Below, one piece after another: positions 33,104-43,108 of a stretch of DNA of 64,000 nucleotides. The stretch spans positions 434,001 to 498,000 of the forward strand of contig NZ_CP047318.1 of NCBI RefSeq assembly GCF_009857135.1, read 5' to 3'. How positions within the stretch are numbered: the first letter of the stretch is position 1; each line of letters starts with the position of its first letter. The translations under genes and the position numbers were made by a program. Under the pieces are notes generated by a model that had not been told where the DNA came from, searched no databases, and saw only the letters and a list, made by a program, of their open reading frames with translations. The stretch comes from Streptomyces sp. HM190 (GTDB lineage: Bacteria > Actinomycetota > Actinomycetes > Streptomycetales > Streptomycetaceae).

Positions 33104-33139
33104 GGGGCCGCAGGTCCCCGGCAGGGGCCGAACGTCCCT
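33104..33139. promoter_or_regulatory. Two 16-bp near-palindromic boxes, 20 bp apart
   Basis: GGGGCCGCAGGTCCCC at 33104-33119 and GGGGCCGAACGTCCCT at 33124-33139, two helical turns apart. They sit in the intergenic region between the divergent USP operon (start 33042) and SulP gene (start 33233), so they could serve both. Architecture matches DosR/DevR sites (GGGAC-type arms). Proposed target of the response regulator at 46985-47677. Confidence 0.65.
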
Positions 33140-33232
33140 GACGCGACCGGTCCGGTGCGCGGACCCGCGATGTGGCTCGCGCGCGGGCCGCTCCTCGGTG
33201 GATGCTGATCCCCACGCGGTGGAGGGAGGCCC

Positions 33233-34948
33233 ATGGTCCAGGGCGCGGGCGGAGAGCACGTTCCGGGGTGGCGGCGCGTGGCCCCCGGGCTCGGCACGCT
33301 CCTCGGCTACCGGCGGGCGTGGCTGAAGGGCGACGTCCTGGCCGGGGTCACCGTCGCCGCGTATCTGGTGCCCCAGGTGATGGCTTACGCGGGGGTGGCG
33401 GGGCTGCCGCCGGTCGTCGGGCTGTGGGCGATCCTGCCCGCCCTGGCCGCCTACGCGCTGCTCGGCTCGTCCCGGCTGCTGTCGGTGGGACCGGAGTCGA
33501 CGACGGCGCTGATGACGGCGACAGTGGTGGCTCCCCTCGCCGCCGGGGACCCGGACCGGTACGCGACCCTGGCGGCGACGCTCGCGATCACGGTGGGCCT
33601 GCTGTGCGTGGGGGCGCGCCTGGCGCGCCTGGGCTTCGTCGCGGACCTGCTGTCCCGGCCGGTGCTGATCGGTTATCTGGCGGGCGTCGCGCTGATCATG
33701 ACGGTGGACCAGCTGCCGAAGCTCACCGGGATCGACACGGCGGGGTCCGCGTTCTTCGCGCAGGTGTGGTCGTTCCTGGGGAACCTGCCGGAGCTGCACG
33801 TGGCGACCGCCGTGTTCTCCGCGGTGGCGCTGGTCGTCCTGTTCACCGTCGCCCGGTACGTCCGGGCCGTTCCCGGTCCTCTGCTGGTCCTGGTCCTGGG
33901 CACGGCGTCCGTCGCCGTCCTCGGGCTGGACGACCGGTTCGGCATCGAGGTGATCGGTGACGTGCCGGTCGGGCTGCCCGGGTTCTCCGCGCCGGACCTG
34001 GGCGAGCTGCCCCGGCTGGTGCTGCCCGCGCTGGGTGTGCTGCTGGTCGCCTACACCGACTTCATCCTCACCGCACGGGCCTTCGCCGGCCGCGACGGCG
34101 AGGAGACGCTCGACGCCGACCAGGAGTTCCTCGCCCTGGGCGCCGCCAACCTCGGGGCGGGCGCGCTGAGTGGCTTCCCGGTGAGCAGCAGCGCCAGCCG
34201 TACCGCGCTGGCGTCCTCCGGGGGTGCCCGCAGCCAGGCGTACTCGTTGGTCGCCGGGGCGGCCGTGCTGGCGGTTCTGCTCTTCCTCAGCCCGCTGCTG
34301 TCCCGCACGCCGAGGGCCGTGCTGGGCGTGCTCGTCGTGTACGCGGCCGTCCGCATGGTCGACCTGGCGGGGTTCCGCAGGCTCGCGTCGTTCCGCCGGC
34401 GGGAGCTGCTGCTGGCCCTCGGCTGCCTCGCCGGGGTCCTGGTCCTCGGCATCCTGTACGGGGTGCTGGTCGCCGTCGGCCTGTCGATCGCGGAGCTGCT
34501 GACGCGGGTGGCCCGCCCGCACGACGCCGTCCAGGGGCTGGTGCCCGGGGTGGCGGGCATGCACGACATCGACGACTACCCGACCGCCCGGACCATCCCC
34601 GGCCTGCTGGTGTACCGCTACGACTCCCCGCTGTTCTTCGCCAACGCGGAGGACTTCCGCCGTCGTGCCCTGGCCGCGGTGGACGAGCAGAAGGACCCCG
34701 TGCGCTGGTTCGTCCTCAACGCGGAGGCGAACGTGGAGGTCGACATCACCGCCCTGGACGCCGTGGACGAATTGCGGCGTGAGCTGACCCGGCGGGGCGT
34801 CGTCTTCGCGCTCGCCCGTGTCAAGCAGGACCTGATGAGCGACCTGAGGGCCTACGGCCTCACGGAGTCCGTCGGCGCCGACCGGATCTTCCCCACGCTC
34901 CCGACGGCCGTGGCCGCGTACCGGCAGTGGGGCGGCGACGGGGGCTGA
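33233..34948 (+). CDS. SulP-family anion transporter with STAS domain
   Basis: A 571-residue SLC26/SulP transporter. It has 10-14 membrane helices, the family signature DVLAGVTVAAYLVPQVMAYAGVAGLPPVVGLWA near the N-terminus, and GFPVSSSASRTALASSGGARSQ in the core domain. Residues about 440-560 form a cytoplasmic STAS domain (VYRYDSPLFFANAEDF ... VLNAEANVEVDITALDAVDELRREL). Substrate may be sulfate, bicarbonate or another anion. DosR-type islands often hold one. Confidence 0.9.
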   Translation: MVQGAGGEHVPGWRRVAPGLGTLLGYRRAWLKGDVLAGVTVAAYLVPQVMAYAGVAGLPPVVGLWAILPALAAYALLGSSRLLSVGPESTTALMTATVVAPLAAGDPDRYATLAATLAITVGLLCVGARLARLGFVADLLSRPVLIGYLAGVALIMTVDQLPKLTGIDTAGSAFFAQVWSFLGNLPELHVATAVFSAVALVVLFTVARYVRAVPGPLLVLVLGTASVAVLGLDDRFGIEVIGDVPVGLPGFSAPDLGELPRLVLPALGVLLVAYTDFILTARAFAGRDGEETLDADQEFLALGAANLGAGALSGFPVSSSASRTALASSGGARSQAYSLVAGAAVLAVLLFLSPLLSRTPRAVLGVLVVYAAVRMVDLAGFRRLASFRRRELLLALGCLAGVLVLGILYGVLVAVGLSIAELLTRVARPHDAVQGLVPGVAGMHDIDDYPTARTIPGLLVYRYDSPLFFANAEDFRRRALAAVDEQKDPVRWFVLNAEANVEVDITALDAVDELRRELTRRGVVFALARVKQDLMSDLRAYGLTESVGADRIFPTLPTAVAAYRQWGGDGG

Positions 34949-34998
34949 GAACGACGTCGTGTTCAGGACGGCGCGGGGCCGCGGGCGGCCCGGCGCGG

Positions 34999-35640
34999 TC
35001 AGGAGAGCAGGGTCAGCCAGTAGGTCCAGAACCGGGTCGCGACGAGCATCCCGATCAGGGCGTACCAGGTCACCGGCACCACCCAGTGGAACTCCCATGC
35101 CGCGGCGACGAGGGGGCGCGGTGCGCGGATGATGCCGTGGCGGAGGTTGTGGACGGTCGTGTACCAGAACATGGCGATGGTGGCGGCCCACACGAGCATG
35201 CACCACAGGCAGAGCGCGCCGATGTCGTAGAGCGCCTGCGTCATCAGCCACATGCTGAAGACGACCCCGCCGAGGGTGCCGGCGTTGAGGCCGAGCCAGT
35301 ACCAGCGCCGGTAGTGGGCCCCCGCCAGCAGCCCGAACCCGATGCCGGTGACGACGCCGAACGCGATCAGGCCGATCACCGGGTTGGGGAAGCCGAACAC
35401 GGCCGCCTGTTCGCTGCGCATCACGCTCGTGCAGGACACCACCGGACTGAGACTGCACGGGGGCACGTACGAGGCGTTCTCCAGCAGCCGGAACTTGTCG
35501 ACGGTGATGACGAAGGAGCCGAGGAGTCCGAGCGCTCCGGTGATCACGAGGAGCCAGGCGAAGGCGGGCCGTGCCCCCGTGCGCGTGTCGTGACCGTGTC
35601 GCGGGGCGCCCTCGCCGGCCGCGAGCCGCAGCGTGCTCAC
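34999..35640 (-). CDS. Vitamin K epoxide reductase (VKOR) family protein
   Basis: A 213-residue membrane protein with about five helices. Key cysteines are the loop pair in CSLSPVVSCTSVM and the active-site CxxC in ALCLWCMLVW; the conserved Ser is present in the S-x-x-x-S-C region. Bacterial VKORs reoxidise DsbA-like proteins using quinone. GTG start overlaps the stop of the upstream gene (GTGA), so the two are translated together. Confidence 0.88.
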   Translation of the reverse strand: MSTLRLAAGEGAPRHGHDTRTGARPAFAWLLVITGALGLLGSFVITVDKFRLLENASYVPPCSLSPVVSCTSVMRSEQAAVFGFPNPVIGLIAFGVVTGIGFGLLAGAHYRRWYWLGLNAGTLGGVVFSMWLMTQALYDIGALCLWCMLVWAATIAMFWYTTVHNLRHGIIRAPRPLVAAAWEFHWVVPVTWYALIGMLVATRFWTYWLTLLS

Positions 35641-36212
35641 CTCGCACCGCCCTTCACCGCGGCGGCACCCGCGCGGGACATGGCCGCGGGCCTGATGCCC
35701 GCCGCGTCGGCCGGCGCGCCGTGGGTGTCCGCCGGCCTCGTCCTGCGGGCGGCCCCGGCCGGCCAGACGACCTCGACGGGGATGCCGCGGGACCGGGCGA
35801 ACGCGACCAGGTGAGCGGTGGCGTCCCTGCCGTCGGAGGGCGAGCCGTCCCAGACCGCGAACACCCGCCGGCCGGCGGCGACGACACGTTCGTCGGCGCT
35901 GACGCGGGCGTCGCGGTCGGCGGGGTCGAAGCCCAGCAGCCGGACCTCCTCGGCCAGCGTCAGCAGTTCCGCGGCACCCGACCGATCGGGCTCGGGCAGG
36001 ACGGCGGGTACGGCACGCTCGGTCGGCAGCAGCACCACCAGTCTCCTGCCCGCCGCGCGCACCGCCCGCCCGAACGCCACGGGCACCCCGGCCCCGGCTC
36101 GCACGAGCCCGGTGGCACCGTCGCTCAGCCGGTCCAGGTGGCCTCGCAGTTCGACCTGCACCAACTCCAGCGCGGGCGCGGTCAGATCCGCGTGCCCCAC
36201 CGCGACGATCAC
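35637..36212 (-). CDS. USP-like / CbiX-type hypothetical protein, 191 aa
   Basis: A protein starting VIVAVGHADLTAPALELVQVELRGHLDRL with GTG 36212 and GGGGAGGG upstream. Two short repeats of the fold are suggested: AVGHADLTAPA with a receptor-like GTGLVRAGAGVPVAFGRAVRAAGRRLVVLLP half, and FAVWDGSPSDGRDATAHLVAFARSRGIPVEVVWP, which recalls a USP start. No ATP motif is seen. It heads a two-gene operon with VKOR and lies 99 bases downstream of an island box. Function unknown. Confidence 0.6.
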   Translation of the reverse strand: MIVAVGHADLTAPALELVQVELRGHLDRLSDGATGLVRAGAGVPVAFGRAVRAAGRRLVVLLPTERAVPAVLPEPDRSGAAELLTLAEEVRLLGFDPADRDARVSADERVVAAGRRVFAVWDGSPSDGRDATAHLVAFARSRGIPVEVVWPAGAARRTRPADTHGAPADAAGIRPAAMSRAGAAAVKGGAR

Positions 36213-36310
36213 CGCTCGCCCTCCCCAGCCGTCCTCTTGCCGGACATGCGTGTCCTTCCGCCTCGGCAACCGATGGCACGCAGTGAAGCCCGTCCCGACG
36301 GCCCGGGGGT

Positions 36311-36348
36311 AGGGCCGAACGGACCCACGGGCAGGGCGTTTCCGCCCT
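36311..36348. promoter_or_regulatory. Island operator boxes before the VKOR operon
   Basis: AGGGCCGAACGGACCC at 36311-36326 is a good copy of the island motif. AGGGCGTTTCCGCCCT at 36333-36348 has the same outer arms but a different core. The first lies about 100 bases upstream of the reverse-strand start at 36212. Confidence 0.55.
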
Positions 36349-36429
36349 GGTGACGCGCGCAGACGTCGGCGCCGGCCGCCTGTTCCGCGGTCGGCGCCGA
36401 CAAGGACGCGTCTGAGGGGCGCAGCGGGG

Positions 36430-36891
36430 TCACGCGCCGGGCCGGATGCGGCCACGCCAGGCTCCGGACTCGCCGCCGCGCTTCTCCATGTACTCCTTGA
36501 AGCGCCGCATGTCACCCTTCACACGCCGGTCGACCATGCCCAGCATGTCGCCCGCCTTCTCGACGGGGCCGCTGGGCTCGACGTCCATGACGAGCTCCAC
36601 CCGGGTGTGCGTGTCGTCCAGGCGCTCGAAGTGGACCGTGCCCTTCTGCTTGGTGTCACCCGTGGTCGTGCGCCAGGTGATCCGCTCGTCCGGAAGCTGG
36701 TCGACGATCTCGGTGTCGAACTCGCGCCGCGTCCCACCGACCTTGGTCACCCAGTGGTTGTGGCGGTCGTCGAGCTGCCGAACCTCCTCGACCCCCTCCA
36801 TGAACTGCGGGAACTCCTCGAACTGGGTCCACTGGTTGTAGGCGGTGTGGACGGGGACCTCGACCTCCACCGCTTCCTTGACCGTGCTCAT
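36430..36891 (-). CDS. SRPBCC (polyketide cyclase/START-like) family protein
   Basis: A 153-residue helix-grip protein; ATG 36891 with GAGGAGA. Typical pattern: VEVEVPVHTAYNQWTQFEEFPQFMEGVEEVRQLDD, then ERITWRTTTGDTKQKGTVHFERLDDTHTRVELVMDVEP. Members of this subgroup are common stress-linked Streptomyces proteins that bind a hydrophobic ligand. No catalytic residues can be assigned. Confidence 0.85.
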   Translation of the reverse strand: MSTVKEAVEVEVPVHTAYNQWTQFEEFPQFMEGVEEVRQLDDRHNHWVTKVGGTRREFDTEIVDQLPDERITWRTTTGDTKQKGTVHFERLDDTHTRVELVMDVEPSGPVEKAGDMLGMVDRRVKGDMRRFKEYMEKRGGESGAWRGRIRPGA

Positions 36892-37281
36892 CTGAGATCT
36901 CCTCGCTGTGGTTTCGCCCCGGCCGGACCGTCGCGACGCCGGCCATGGCCTCTGCACCGCGACCGGGTACCCGTGAAGCACTCGCCTACGACCGATGCCG
37001 TCACCTGATCTCGTCCAGGACGGTCGGGACCGCGGCGTCCGGACGCCCGGCACCGGAGGTGGTTCGCAAAAGGTCACGTCGTCACGGTTGCGAACGCCGG
37101 ATTTGGCGTGAAAATGGGGGCCGCGCGGTGTGTCTGCTTCGCGACGAGGTCGGGCTCCCCCGGTGGGACAGCGCACTCGGCTGGCAGGGGGCCAGCGGAC
37201 GCCGGGGCATCGGTGGCGGCGGTGGCCGCCGATGGCGGGACCGACCCGCTGGTCGCCGACGCGGACGGGAAGGCGGCAGCC
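36892..37281. promoter_or_regulatory. Gene-free divergent region between SRPBCC and WhiB-like genes
   Basis: About 390 bases. An AT-richer patch at about 37070-37115 could be the WhiB-like promoter. No good copy of the island box was found here. An in-frame upstream extension of the WhiB-like gene lacks coding character. Confidence 0.3.
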
Positions 37282-37551
37282 ATGGACTGGTGGCGGGACG
37301 CGGCATGTGCCCACGAGGATCCGGAACTCTTCTTCCCGGTGGCCGTCACCGGGGCGGCCCTGCGGGATCAGCAGGCCAGGGCGAAGGCGGTCTGCCGGCG
37401 CTGCCCGGTGATCCACCCCTGTCTGTCGTGGGCGCTCCAGGCGACGGGCGCGCAGGGCGTGTGGGGCGGTACGTGCGAGGAGGAACGGCGCGGACTGCGC
37501 CGGGGCGGCGTCCAGGGGGAGTCGGCGCTCGGCGTCACCGGGTCGGCGTGA
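37282..37551 (+). CDS. WhiB-like [4Fe-4S] transcription factor
   Basis: An 89-residue protein. The four cluster cysteines are visible: one in DAACAHEDP and three in VCRRCPVIHPCLSW (C-x2-C-x5-C), followed by the GVWGG turn and a basic tail ([11 protein letters not shown]). Wbl proteins sense redox state or NO and act with sigma factors. Start ATG 37282 (MDWWRDAAC) fits family length better than in-frame upstream codons. Consistent with a redox role in this island. Confidence 0.88.
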   Translation: MDWWRDAACAHEDPELFFPVAVTGAALRDQQARAKAVCRRCPVIHPCLSWALQATGAQGVWGGTCEEERRGLRRGGVQGESALGVTGSA

Positions 37552-37640
37552 AGCGGACGGGCGTGAAGCGAACGGGCGTGGCGCGGGCGGCGTGAAGCGG
37601 GTCGGCGTGAAACCGACGGGCGTGGAGCGGGCTGGCGGTG
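37549..37640. repeat. Imperfect tandem repeat, 15-bp unit
   Basis: About six units of GTGAAGCGGACGGGC with variants (GTGAAGCGAACGGGC, GTGAAGCGGGTCGGC, GTGAAACCGACGGGC, GTGGAGCGGGCTGGC) begin exactly at the WhiB-like stop codon, which is the TGA of the first unit. The 317-base gap to the next gene holds nothing else I can identify. Confidence 0.7.
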
Positions 37641-37868
37641 ACACTCGGCGCCTGTGGGACGCACCCTTTGACCGGCGCACGCGCACCGCGCACGGGCCGG
37701 ACACATGGACCTGGCGCGGGGGCCGGGCGTGCGGGCCGGCGCACGGTCGTGACGTCGGCGTACGCCCGCGCCGCCGTCCGGCGTCCCGTCCGATGCGCTG
37801 CCGTAGGCTGGCCGTAACAGCCATTCGGGCTTCTCGTCTTCGTCAGCCGTCAGCCGTTCCTGACCACC

Positions 37869-39119
37869 GTGAACGAACGAGGTCGACGGACGGAACCGGG
37901 CAGTCCCCGTTCGATGGGGCGTGGTGTGACGGTGTACGAGGACCCGGCGCGCATGCTCGTGGCGCTCACCCGGGCCAGCCATCTGACGACGTTCGAGAAG
38001 CTGTCCGCCCTGGTCGCCACCCACGCGGAGCGCGCCGGACTCGGCCGGACCAGTATCTTTCTGGCCGATCTGCAGCAGGACGTGCTGCGGGAGGTCACCG
38101 GCCGGGGCGTGGACGCCGGGGACGGCGGCGAGGAACTCCGCGTCGACGGCACCCTGGCGGGCCGGGCCTTCCAGAAGGGGCTGGGCGGCGGGGTGTCCGA
38201 CGGACGCGGGCGGCACTGGATCCCCGTCGTGGACGGCACCGAACGCCTCGGGGTCCTGCGCGTCGACGTCACCACCGCCGACCCGGACCAGGAGGCGATG
38301 CAGGACCTGGCCTCCCTGCTGGGACTGATGCTGGTGTCCATACGCAGCTGCAGCGACTCCTACGCCCGCCTCACCCGCACCCGGCGGATGAGCCCCTCCG
38401 CGGAGATGCAGTGGACCCTGATGCCGCCGCAGACGTTCTCCGACGGCCGGGTGACCGTCGCGGCCGCGATGGAACCGGCGTACGACACCGCCGGGGACGC
38501 CTTCGACTACGCCCTGGCCTCGGACGTCGTCCATATGACCATCTTCGACGCGATGGGACACGACACCGCCGCGGGGCTCACCGCGAACCTGGCCATCGCC
38601 ACCTGCCGCAGCCACCGCCGCCGGGGAGCCGGGCTGTCCGAGGCGGGCAGCGCGATCGAGGCGGCGCTCCTCGAACAGTTCCAGCACAGCCGCTACGCCA
38701 CCGGCATCCTCGCCGACCTCCACCTCAGCTCCGGATACCTGAGCTGGGTCAACTACGGGCACCCTGTGCCCGTCCTCATCCGGGGCGGGCGCTGGGTCAC
38801 CCCCCTGGCCTGTCCGCCCACCCATCCCCTCGGCACGGACCTGGAGCTGTCCGCCACGGTCTGCCGGGAGCAGCTGGAACCGGGCGACCGGGTGCTGTTC
38901 TACACCGACGGCATCACCGAGGCACGCGACACCGGAGGGCACGAGTTCGGCCGCGACCGGTTCGTCGACTTCGTCGTCCGCCACCACGCGGACGACGTGC
39001 CGCTGCCGGAGACACTGCGCCGGCTGATCCACGCGGTCCTCGACTACCACGACGGTTTCCTGGCCGACGACGCCACGGTCCTGTGCTGCGAATGGCACGG
39101 CAGCACGCCGCCGCAGTGA
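37869..39119 (+). CDS. GAF-type sensor / SpoIIE-like PP2C phosphatase
   Basis: About 416 residues from GTG 37869; ATG 37914 or GTG 37926 (VTVYEDPARML) are possible starts. The N-terminal 170 residues look like a GAF domain (FEKLSALVATHAERAGLGRTSIFL ... EAMQDLASLLGLMLVSIR). The C-terminal half is a SpoIIE/RsbU phosphatase: TVAAAMEPAYDTAGDAFDY, MTIFDAMGHDTAAGL, LSWVNYGHPVPVLIRGG, VLFYTDGITEARD and DDATVLCCEW, with the metal Asp residues present. It likely dephosphorylates an anti-anti-sigma factor. Confidence 0.88.
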   Translation: MNERGRRTEPGSPRSMGRGVTVYEDPARMLVALTRASHLTTFEKLSALVATHAERAGLGRTSIFLADLQQDVLREVTGRGVDAGDGGEELRVDGTLAGRAFQKGLGGGVSDGRGRHWIPVVDGTERLGVLRVDVTTADPDQEAMQDLASLLGLMLVSIRSCSDSYARLTRTRRMSPSAEMQWTLMPPQTFSDGRVTVAAAMEPAYDTAGDAFDYALASDVVHMTIFDAMGHDTAAGLTANLAIATCRSHRRRGAGLSEAGSAIEAALLEQFQHSRYATGILADLHLSSGYLSWVNYGHPVPVLIRGGRWVTPLACPPTHPLGTDLELSATVCREQLEPGDRVLFYTDGITEARDTGGHEFGRDRFVDFVVRHHADDVPLPETLRRLIHAVLDYHDGFLADDATVLCCEWHGSTPPQ

Positions 39120-39341
39120 GCCGGCAGTGATCCACAGTGATCCGGTCGGACATTTTCGCAGGGCCGGCGCGGGCCCCGAGGGGACATCCGGCACGCGGTT
39201 CGGATCGAGGCCGGTCATCCGCTGATCGGACGTACAGGTGCTCCGACGCCGGGCCGTCTCCCGCCGGCTCTGGCAGAGTCGAGGGGGCGCCGGGGATCCG
39301 TGGTCGACGGCGCCCGGACCGCAGCGACCCGGGGAGACGCC

Positions 39342-39422
39342 ATGAGGGAAGCGGGAGGTTCCCGCCCGCCCACGGACGGGACCGACGGCAACGGGACCAC
39401 GGCCCTCGTCCCGCCCGCATGA
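39342..39422 (+). CDS. 26-codon upstream ORF coupled to the membrane protein gene
   Basis: ATG 39342 with GGGGAG 5 bases upstream encodes MREAGGSRPPTDGTDGNGTT and a short tail, ending TGA 39420-39422 so that ATGA couples it to the start of the next gene. It has a better ribosome site than that gene. It probably acts as a translational leader rather than a functional protein. Confidence 0.45.
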   Translation: MREAGGSRPPTDGTDGNGTTALVPPA

Positions 39423-40261
39423 GACGGCGCGAGCAGCACGCCGAGGGCGCCGGACCCTTCGTCACGCGGCTTACCTGGGAGCCGCCCGGCGGCGGTGTCG
39501 CGGTCTGGGAGTCCCGGCTCGCCCGGCGCCGCGGACTCATCACCGTCCACCCGCCCGGAGCGCCCGCCGCCCGTCGCGCCAGTGCCGACGACACCGCGGT
39601 CGCCCGGTTGCGCGGACTCAACGCGATCGCCGCCACCGCCTTCGTCCTCGGCGGAGCGCTCTTCGCGGTGGGCGCCACCGTCGCCCAGTTCCGCTCCGGC
39701 GACGCCACCACCTGCGCGACGATCTACTTCGTCGGCGGCCTGTTCTTCAACACCGGCGGCTATGTGTCCCTGCTCCAGGTGATCAACGCGCCGCGCCATG
39801 TGCCGGGCGGCGAAGGGACCCTGGTCACCCAGCGCTGGCGATGGTGGAGCTACGAGCCGGCACGGGCGGACTGGCTGAGCACGTTCGTCCTGTTCGCCGG
39901 GACCCTGGTGTTCGCGGTCAACCTGCTCGACTCCTTCATGCAGGGCCTGACCGTGCAGCAGATCAACCGTCTGATCTGGACACCCGACGTGATCGGCTGC
40001 ACGCTCTTCCTGATCTCAGGGCACCTCGCCCTCGTCGAGGTCTGCCACGGCCGGCCGCGGCTCCTGCCGCGCGACCTCGGATGGTGGATCGTCGCCGTGA
40101 ACCAACTCGGCTCCGTCCTGTTCATGGTCTCGGCGATCGCCGCCTACATCCGCCCGGCCACCGGCAGCCCGGTCAACACCGACATCTCCAACTGGGGCAC
40201 CCTCACCGGCGCCCTCTGCTTCCTGGCCGGCGGCCTCCTCCAGCACGTCGAACGTCCCTAG
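39419..40261 (+). CDS. Multi-pass membrane protein, YrhK-like
   Basis: A 280-residue protein with an N-terminal soluble part (FVTRLTWEPPGGGVAVWESRLARR) and about six hydrophobic segments, including TAFVLGGALFAVGATV, IYFVGGLFFNTGGYVSLLQVIN, TFVLFAGTLVFAVNLL, VIGCTLFLISGHLALVEV, QLGSVLFMVSAIAAYI and LTGALCFLAGGLLQ. It resembles actinobacterial YrhK-domain proteins of unknown function. No catalytic motifs. Confidence 0.75.
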   Translation: MRRREQHAEGAGPFVTRLTWEPPGGGVAVWESRLARRRGLITVHPPGAPAARRASADDTAVARLRGLNAIAATAFVLGGALFAVGATVAQFRSGDATTCATIYFVGGLFFNTGGYVSLLQVINAPRHVPGGEGTLVTQRWRWWSYEPARADWLSTFVLFAGTLVFAVNLLDSFMQGLTVQQINRLIWTPDVIGCTLFLISGHLALVEVCHGRPRLLPRDLGWWIVAVNQLGSVLFMVSAIAAYIRPATGSPVNTDISNWGTLTGALCFLAGGLLQHVERP

Positions 40262-40264
40262 TGC

Positions 40265-40292
40265 CGCGACGGGCAACGTTCGCCCCGTCGCG
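40265..40292 (+). terminator. Hairpin terminator after the membrane protein gene
   Basis: Nine-bp perfect arms CGCGACGGG (40265-40273) and CCCGTCGCG (40284-40292), starting 3 bases after the stop. The rest of 40293-40559 shows no gene. Confidence 0.65.
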
Positions 40293-40559
40293 ACGCTCCG
40301 GCACGCACTCCCGCCGCATCGGGAACAAGCCCGGGTACGTCCCGTACGAGGACGTGCGCCCGGCACGCCGCGAGCACGCACCAAACGCCGCTCCTCGACG
40401 GGCAGACGTCACCTGCCGCGGCACTAGTGCCGGTGCCGCGCCGCGTCGTGGTGTTCACCGCCACGCGGGCGACGGCACCGGCCGTTCTCCGACCAGCAAC
40501 GCCTCGGACTCCGGCCTCGGGCACCGCCGGATCACCGGCCGGTGGGAGGGAGCGAGCCC

Positions 40560-42200
<1,641 letters not shown>

Positions 42201-42355
42201 GTCCCGCTCCTCCGCAAGGTTCGACCGTTGGGTACGGCCCTCATTCTCCCCTGCCGGACGCACCGGGACGCGCACGGGGCGGACGTCGTGGCGGACGTTG
42301 TGGCGCACGTCCCGCGAGTGCGACGATGCGGGTCGGCCATCGAAGGGACACCGAC

Positions 42356-43003
42356 GTGACGCAGGAGCACCAACGGCCGCCCGCCGCTGTGCTGTTCGAC
42401 GCCCTGGGCGCCGACTACGAGAGGGCGTTCGCCCAAGCCCCGGCGCATCTGGCGGCGTTGGAGTGGCTGATCGAGCGGCTGCCTCCCGGCGCGCGGACGC
42501 TGGACGTGGGCAGCGGCACCGGGCGGCCCACCGCGGCGGCGCTGGTGGAGGCGGGGCACTCGGTGCTGGGGGTCGATGTCTCCCCCGTCATGGTGGAGCT
42601 CGCCCGGCGCCAGGTCCCCGAGGCCGAGTTCCGCCGCGCGGACGTGCGTGACCTCCCGCTGGAGGCGGGCTCGTTCGACGGTGTGTGCGTGTTCTTCTCG
42701 CTGCTGCAGATGACCCGCGCCGAGCAGTCGGCCCTGCTGCGGCGACTGGCCAGGGCCCTGCGGCCCGGCGGGCATCTGGTGCTGGCCACCGTGCCGGCGG
42801 ACGTCGAGGACGTCGAGGTGGTCTTCATGGGCCGGCCGGTCCGGGCGACCAGCTTCGCCGAGGACGACGTCGTCGCCCTGGTGGAGGGGGCGGGCCTGAC
42901 GGTGCTGTCCCGGCGCAGCGCCCTCTTCACCCCGGACCACCCCGGCGCCGGCCCCGAGCCGCACCTCTTCCTGCACTGCCGGCGCGACGGGACCGACCAC
43001 TGA
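42356..43003 (+). CDS. SAM-dependent methyltransferase (UbiE/COQ5-like)
   Basis: A 215-residue protein, GTG 42356 with GAAGGGA; ATG 42326 is in frame but without a ribosome site. Motif I is [20 protein letters not shown], then [44 protein letters not shown] and [12 protein letters not shown]. The substrate is unknown. Confidence 0.85.
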   Translation: MTQEHQRPPAAVLFDALGADYERAFAQAPAHLAALEWLIERLPPGARTLDVGSGTGRPTAAALVEAGHSVLGVDVSPVMVELARRQVPEAEFRRADVRDLPLEAGSFDGVCVFFSLLQMTRAEQSALLRRLARALRPGGHLVLATVPADVEDVEVVFMGRPVRATSFAEDDVVALVEGAGLTVLSRRSALFTPDHPGAGPEPHLFLHCRRDGTDH

Positions 43004-43108
43004 CCCGAGGGCGCGGGACCGGAGCGGCCGCCCCGGTCCGCCGAGCGGCGCGCGGGGGCGGACCGTGCCGGGGCGCGTGCGCCGGTGGCGGCGGCTACCG
43101 TCGGCGGT

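Noticed and set aside
31856..35647. 1263-codon open frame on the reverse strand
   Set aside because: It crosses the USP, SulP and VKOR genes in a different frame and is Arg/Gly/Pro-rich; it is a product of high GC that leaves antisense frames open.
37549..37640. Coding repeat extending the WhiB-like protein
   Set aside because: The WhiB-like frame stops at the first unit and other frames lack a start and ribosome site.
42326..42355. Upstream ATG start for the methyltransferase gene
   Set aside because: GTG 42356 has GAAGGGA at the right distance, while ATG 42326 has none.
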